Shown here: positions 5,601 through 8,056 of the stretch, in pieces
How positions within the stretch are numbered: the stretch's first letter is position 1
Layout of the letters: each line of letters begins with the position of its first letter
Assembly (NCBI GenBank): GCA_029574055.1
Contig: JAKQBQ010000046.1
Coordinates: forward strand, 1-8,056
Source: Methanobacteriota archaeon
Lineage (GTDB): Archaea; Thermoplasmatota; Thermoplasmata; Methanomassiliicoccales; Methanomethylophilaceae
Reading direction: 5' to 3'
Length of the DNA stretch: 8,056 nt
Program-made: the position numbers and the translations under genes
The notes under the pieces: generated by a model
The model's input: the letters and a program-made list of their open reading frames with translations, nothing else
The model's database searches: none
What the model was told of the DNA's origin: nothing

Positions 5601-6150
5601 GGGCATGGATTTGGAGAAGGTTCTCGAAAAGCTGCGTTCGGACAATTCGGTCGCGGCCGCTTTCCTCTTAGAGGAGGATATCTACGGCGAGGTCGTCTGC
5701 GAGGAGGGCGGTGTGACAGAGTCCACCTTCGGGATGCCCCTTATCAACCGCGCACTGGAGGAAGTGATGAAAAGATCGTTTGCGGTCTGCGTGTTCTGCG
5801 ACGGGAGCTTCGAGCCCCCCTCCGACCATGTGATGATCATGGAGGACGGGTGCGGCAACCTGGTGGGGCATGACGTACCTATCTGCAAAATGGACGATTT
5901 CAAAGATGATCCCGATATATTCTGGCTTTGCGACGATTTCGCCATGTTCCCGCACAAGGCGGAGACGCAGGAGATGGCCATGATCATGCTTCCCCAGAAA
6001 GTCTGCTCCCTCGGGGAGAAGGACGGAGTGAAGGATCCGGTCCTGCTTTACCCCGCGACCACCACCGATATTATTCTGAGGAAATACTTCGGCATTTCCG
6101 TTGACGATCCGAAGATAGCATCTGCGATCCTCGCCTTCGATATGCTCTGA
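5599..6150 (+). CDS. Cysteine-rich acidic cytoplasmic protein of unknown function
   Basis: The product is 183 residues with no signal peptide or membrane helix. It is acidic and has seven cysteines (34, 64, 67, 85, 96, 111, 136), including a C64-V-F-C67 pair and GCG at 84-86, plus H91 and H119. Such spacing could bind a metal, but no known motif is complete, so this is a suggestion only. The N-terminal 1-25 reads as an amphipathic helix. The fold and family are not recognised. The start is ATG 5599 or, two codons later, ATG 5605, which has better leaderless spacing from the TATA-like box. A strong terminator lies upstream, and the pilin-like operon, with its own TATA box, begins 63 bases downstream, so the gene is probably transcribed alone. 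Confidence 0.8.
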   Translation: MGMDLEKVLEKLRSDNSVAAAFLLEEDIYGEVVCEEGGVTESTFGMPLINRALEEVMKRSFAVCVFCDGSFEPPSDHVMIMEDGCGNLVGHDVPICKMDDFKDDPDIFWLCDDFAMFPHKAETQEMAMIMLPQKVCSLGEKDGVKDPVLLYPATTTDIILRKYFGISVDDPKIASAILAFDML

Positions 6151-6180
6151 CGGCCTACGTATGCTAACTGTACGATTCCC

Positions 6181-6188
6181 AATATAAA
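6181..6188 (+). promoter_or_regulatory. TATA box of the pilin-like operon
   Basis: AATATAAA is centred 29-30 bases before the ATG at 6214, and no Shine-Dalgarno site precedes that ATG. This is the arrangement of a leaderless or nearly leaderless archaeal transcript. Confidence 0.5.
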
Positions 6189-6213
6189 CAGGTTCGTTTT
6201 CGTCATATCATAC

Positions 6214-6684
6214 ATGAGAAACATAGAGCATCTCATTAAGAAAAAATTGAGCAAGAACAAGAAAGGGAGCATCGAGGGACTGCCTCTGCAGCTGATGATC
6301 ATGATAATCATCGCAACCATGGGAACAGCCATTCTCGTGGGGTGGATGGGCAACATCGATTCTCCGAAAAGCATTGGAATGGTCGACGTTGTCTCCGGGG
6401 ACATAGTGCTTGACGGCTACAGCACCTCCGACGGCATCGTCGAGATCTTCGTCGCTGACCAGGACGGCAACCCGCTGAGCGGGGCGACCGTTGTGCTCTC
6501 GGGCCTGGGTGTCACCGACAAGAACGGAAAGACAGCATACATGAACACCGACAGCAAAGGCTGCGCCAAGTTCGAAGGTTTGAATATTACCCTGAGAGGC
6601 GCGGAGATCGGATTCATAACAGTGAACGTATCGATGTCCGAATACGGGGAGAACAACAACGCAAGGGTGGCGGTGGTAGCATAA
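6214..6684 (+). CDS. Pilin-like membrane-anchored protein with a beta-sandwich-like domain
   Basis: The 156 residues open with a basic N-terminus (KKKLSKNKKG18) followed by S-I-E21-G-L-P and a long hydrophobic helix (about 24-46). This resembles archaeal class III (type IV pilin-like) signal peptides, which are cut after Gly by a prepilin peptidase; however, the acidic residue is at +3 and not the usual +5, so processing is uncertain. The remainder (about 56-156) is predicted outside the cell. It includes VADQDGNPLSGATVVLSG and a following TDKNGKTAYMNTDSKG stretch, typical of immunoglobulin-like or carboxypeptidase-regulatory-like beta domains. This is the first of three adjacent genes of similar design. 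It may be a pilin or a minor surface component; the exact structure it joins is unknown. Confidence 0.75.
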   Translation: MRNIEHLIKKKLSKNKKGSIEGLPLQLMIMIIIATMGTAILVGWMGNIDSPKSIGMVDVVSGDIVLDGYSTSDGIVEIFVADQDGNPLSGATVVLSGLGVTDKNGKTAYMNTDSKGCAKFEGLNITLRGAEIGFITVNVSMSEYGENNNARVAVVA

Positions 6685-6701
6685 GACTGAACAAAAAGGG
6701 C

Positions 6702-7118
6702 GTGATCGACCTTCCTATAACGCTGGTCGTGACCTTTTTGATACTGGCAGTATGCGTACCGGTCGCCTCAGGCATGATGGATGATTTTGGAAAGGGATCC
6801 ACCGTCTCGGCCGCAAAGGCCGAGGCGGAACGGATCGATGACGCCGTGAAGAAAGCATATTACTCCGGTGCGGGGAGCACCGGCACGGTCGCCGTATCCC
6901 TTTCCGGAGGGGCATGCCTCGTACTCGGCGGGGAGGGATCCGATTCCTACTGCATATCGATAGTCGTTGATGACATAGTGGAAGAGAAAATGTACCTCCA
7001 AAGGCCGTCGGTGAAGTTCCTGGGAGAACCCACATACATAATGGGGAACAGGACGATATCGATCGAATGTGCTATTGATGGCGGATCATACGGTGTGAAG
7101 GTGAGCGTAATTGATTGA
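6702..7118 (+). CDS. Pilin-like membrane-anchored protein (second of three); true start may be 6687
   Basis: From the first standard start codon (GTG 6702) the product is 138 residues: a hydrophobic helix at about 5-25 directly at the N-terminus, an alanine- and charge-rich helical stretch (about 36-54, AAKAEAERIDDAVKKAYY), then GAGSTGTVAVSLSGG and a probable beta-rich part with cysteines at 72, 84 and 123. This layout recurs in small archaeal pilin-like proteins. The five codons before GTG, from CTG 6687, encode L-N-K-K-G. With them the N-terminus becomes NKKG-V-I-D-L-P, a close copy of NKKG-S-I-E-G-L-P in the preceding gene, and a GGTGGT site lies 9 bases before the CTG. Translation may therefore begin at CTG 6687. 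The frame begins just after the TAA of the previous gene, so the two are probably co-translated. Confidence 0.75.
   Translation: MIDLPITLVVTFLILAVCVPVASGMMDDFGKGSTVSAAKAEAERIDDAVKKAYYSGAGSTGTVAVSLSGGACLVLGGEGSDSYCISIVVDDIVEEKMYLQRPSVKFLGEPTYIMGNRTISIECAIDGGSYGVKVSVID
7100..7104 (+). promoter_or_regulatory. Shine-Dalgarno site for the TTG start at 7111
   Basis: GGTGA, matching the archaeal GGTGATC anti-16S pattern, lies 6 bases before TTG 7111. It favours this start over the in-frame ATG at 7126, which has no site at proper spacing. Confidence 0.5.
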
Positions 7119-7458
7119 ATTCACTATGTCGAGAATCACACTCATCATATGCGGCCTGGCGGTGCTTGCGGCGGTGGCGGTGCCTCTCCAGTCGTTCTAC
7201 GACGAAAGGTACGACAGCTCGATGGCGGATGCGGCAGACCACATCTCGTTCATACTGGATGAGTTCTGGGCTTCCGAAGCGGATACGCTGACGCTCAGAG
7301 GGTGGGAGATACTGCCCTCGGCAGACTGCAGCATAGAGATAGACGGCCACAACCTCACCGTGCATCTGAAGGACCGCTCTTATCGTTCGCTGATATCCCA
7401 CGATATAGGAAAGATCATCATCGGCCACGGAAGCATAGTCACAGTTTCAAAACCATAA
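7111..7458 (+). CDS. Small membrane-anchored pilin-like protein (third of three)
   Basis: The product is 115 residues from TTG 7111 or 110 from ATG 7126. A hydrophobic helix spans about 8-27, then comes a helical stretch with several acidic residues (about 30-55), then a predicted beta-rich part (TLTLRGWEILPSADCSIEI..HNLTVHL) with one cysteine at 73. The order of anchor, helix and compact C-terminal domain matches the preceding gene, so it is probably a companion subunit, although it lacks the KKG leader. The first 8 bases overlap the end of the preceding gene and a GGTGA site precedes the TTG, both signs of translational coupling. The family is not recognised. Confidence 0.7.
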   Translation: MIEFTMSRITLIICGLAVLAAVAVPLQSFYDERYDSSMADAADHISFILDEFWASEADTLTLRGWEILPSADCSIEIDGHNLTVHLKDRSYRSLISHDIGKIIIGHGSIVTVSKP

Positions 7459-7460
7459 AA

Positions 7461-7513
7461 CGGGCCGGCGCACAGCAGGGACATTTCCTCCGCCCCTTCC
7501 ATGTGCCGGTCCG
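7461..7513. terminator. Bidirectional terminator between convergent genes
   Basis: The outer arms 7461-7468 and 7506-7513 pair over 8 bp with one G-U. After a 2-base bulge (CG, 7469-7470), CACA (7471-7474) pairs with TGTG (7502-7505), leaving a 27-base loop. The plus strand continues with AAGGATTTTTC, and the minus strand with TTTTATGGTTTTG, so either transcript could end here. It lies just after the stop of the third pilin-like gene and just before the end of the desulfurase gene. Confidence 0.55.
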
Positions 7514-7527
7514 GCAAGGATTTTTCA

Positions 7528-8056
7528 TTAATTGCCGCCGAACGCGTCCGCCACTTTTTTCAGCGCCGCGGCGAATCTTTCTATGTCGTTCTCATTGTTG
7601 TAAAGATACACGGAAGCTCTCGCGCTGCCCTCTATCCCTCTTTCGGCGAAGAACGGATGGGCGCAATGCATCCCGGATCTTATCATTATATTATCGGCCT
7701 TGTCGAGCATCATGGCAATGTCGTGAGGAGACAGCCCATCCACATTGAACGAGAACACTCCGCACCTCTTATCTGGGTCGTTCGGCCCGACGACGCTCAG
7801 TCCTTCTATTCCATTGGTACTTTCGAAGATGCGTCTCATCAGCTTCCTGTCATGCTGCAGGATGTTGTCCATCCCCGCTCCCGTCAGATAATCCAGAGCG
7901 GCCTTCGTTCCCGCTATCCCGGAATAGTTCTGCAGCCCCGCCTCGAACTTATCCGGTATCGGCGCGAGGTCCACGCTGTCATACGTCGCAAGACCTACGG
8001 TGCCCCCGCCTGTAGTCAGCGGTCTGAGACCGTCAAGACATTCCCTCTTCCCGTAC
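7528..8056 (-). CDS. Cysteine desulfurase, SufS-type class V aminotransferase fold (N-terminal part outside window)
   Basis: About 175 C-terminal residues are visible, running off the right edge; the full family length is near 400. The frame stays open to the edge, so the ATG/GTG codons within it are internal. Visible landmarks in order: YGKRE.L (just after the usual PLP-lysine region, which is outside), LTTGGGTV (the glycine-rich loop), DKFEAGLQNYSGIAG, matching the PxxFEAGTP.I...G of SufS proteins, and IRSGMHC131AHPFF, matching the R(T/S)G.HCA.P active-site loop whose cysteine carries the persulfide. The enzyme would remove sulfur from L-cysteine for Fe-S cluster or thio-cofactor assembly, using PLP. 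It converges on the pilin-like operon. Whether SUF scaffold genes lie upstream cannot be seen. Confidence 0.9.
   Translation of the reverse strand, partial: YGKRECLDGLRPLTTGGGTVGLATYDSVDLAPIPDKFEAGLQNYSGIAGTKAALDYLTGAGMDNILQHDRKLMRRIFESTNGIEGLSVVGPNDPDKRCGVFSFNVDGLSPHDIAMMLDKADNIMIRSGMHCAHPFFAERGIEGSARASVYLYNNENDIERFAAALKKVADAFGGN

Noticed and set aside
7302..7748. Plus-strand frame of 148 codons spanning the convergent region
   Set aside because: It overlaps the third pilin-like gene, the bidirectional terminator and the end of the desulfurase gene, and shows no motif.

Overview
The window looks archaeal, most probably from a methanogen of the Methanomassiliicoccales (Thermoplasmatota) or a close relative. 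Seen directly: TATA-like boxes about 20-30 bases ahead of several starts, some with no ribosome binding site (leaderless style); GGTG/GGAGG-type Shine-Dalgarno sites ahead of others; TTG starts; short membrane proteins with a KKG-x-I-(E/D) leader; and no TAG stop among 11 genes (7 TGA, 4 TAA). Avoidance of TAG is expected where UAG encodes pyrrolysine, as in that order. The taxonomic call is inference, since no rRNA or methanogenesis marker lies in the window.

Layout. (1) 1-413: the tail of an unidentified plus-strand gene, a GC hairpin, a 238-base gap with promoter-like elements, and a 37-residue one-helix membrane protein whose TATA element is a perfect 12-base palindrome. (2) 430-4866, minus strand, read from right to left: a DUF362 protein with two [4Fe-4S] motifs, an MFS transporter starting at TTG behind a GGAGG site, and a soluble protein made of 16 Sel1 repeats. 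(3) 4867-5072: a divergent promoter region with an inverted repeat around the TATA box of the rightward gene. (4) 5073-6150, plus strand: a small pyruvoyl-decarboxylase-like protein of the AdoMet decarboxylase (SpeD/SpeH) superfamily closed by a strong terminator, then a cysteine-rich 183-residue protein of unknown function with an inverted repeat at its start. (5) 6214-7458, plus strand: three tightly packed genes for small membrane-anchored, type IV pilin-like proteins, probably one transcript. (6) 7461-7513: a hairpin suited to stopping both convergent transcripts. (7) 7528-8056, minus strand: the C-terminal part of a SufS-type cysteine desulfurase, running off the window.

The genes do not form one obvious pathway. 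The best candidate for a described-poorly system is the three-gene pilin-like operon, which would place three single-helix proteins with extracytoplasmic domains in the envelope. The most interesting enzyme is the AdoMet-decarboxylase-like protein: it keeps the pyruvoyl-forming serine, processing histidine and catalytic cysteine, but the residues around the cleavage site differ from those of standard AdoMet decarboxylases. No CRISPR array, insertion sequence, tRNA or rRNA was seen.
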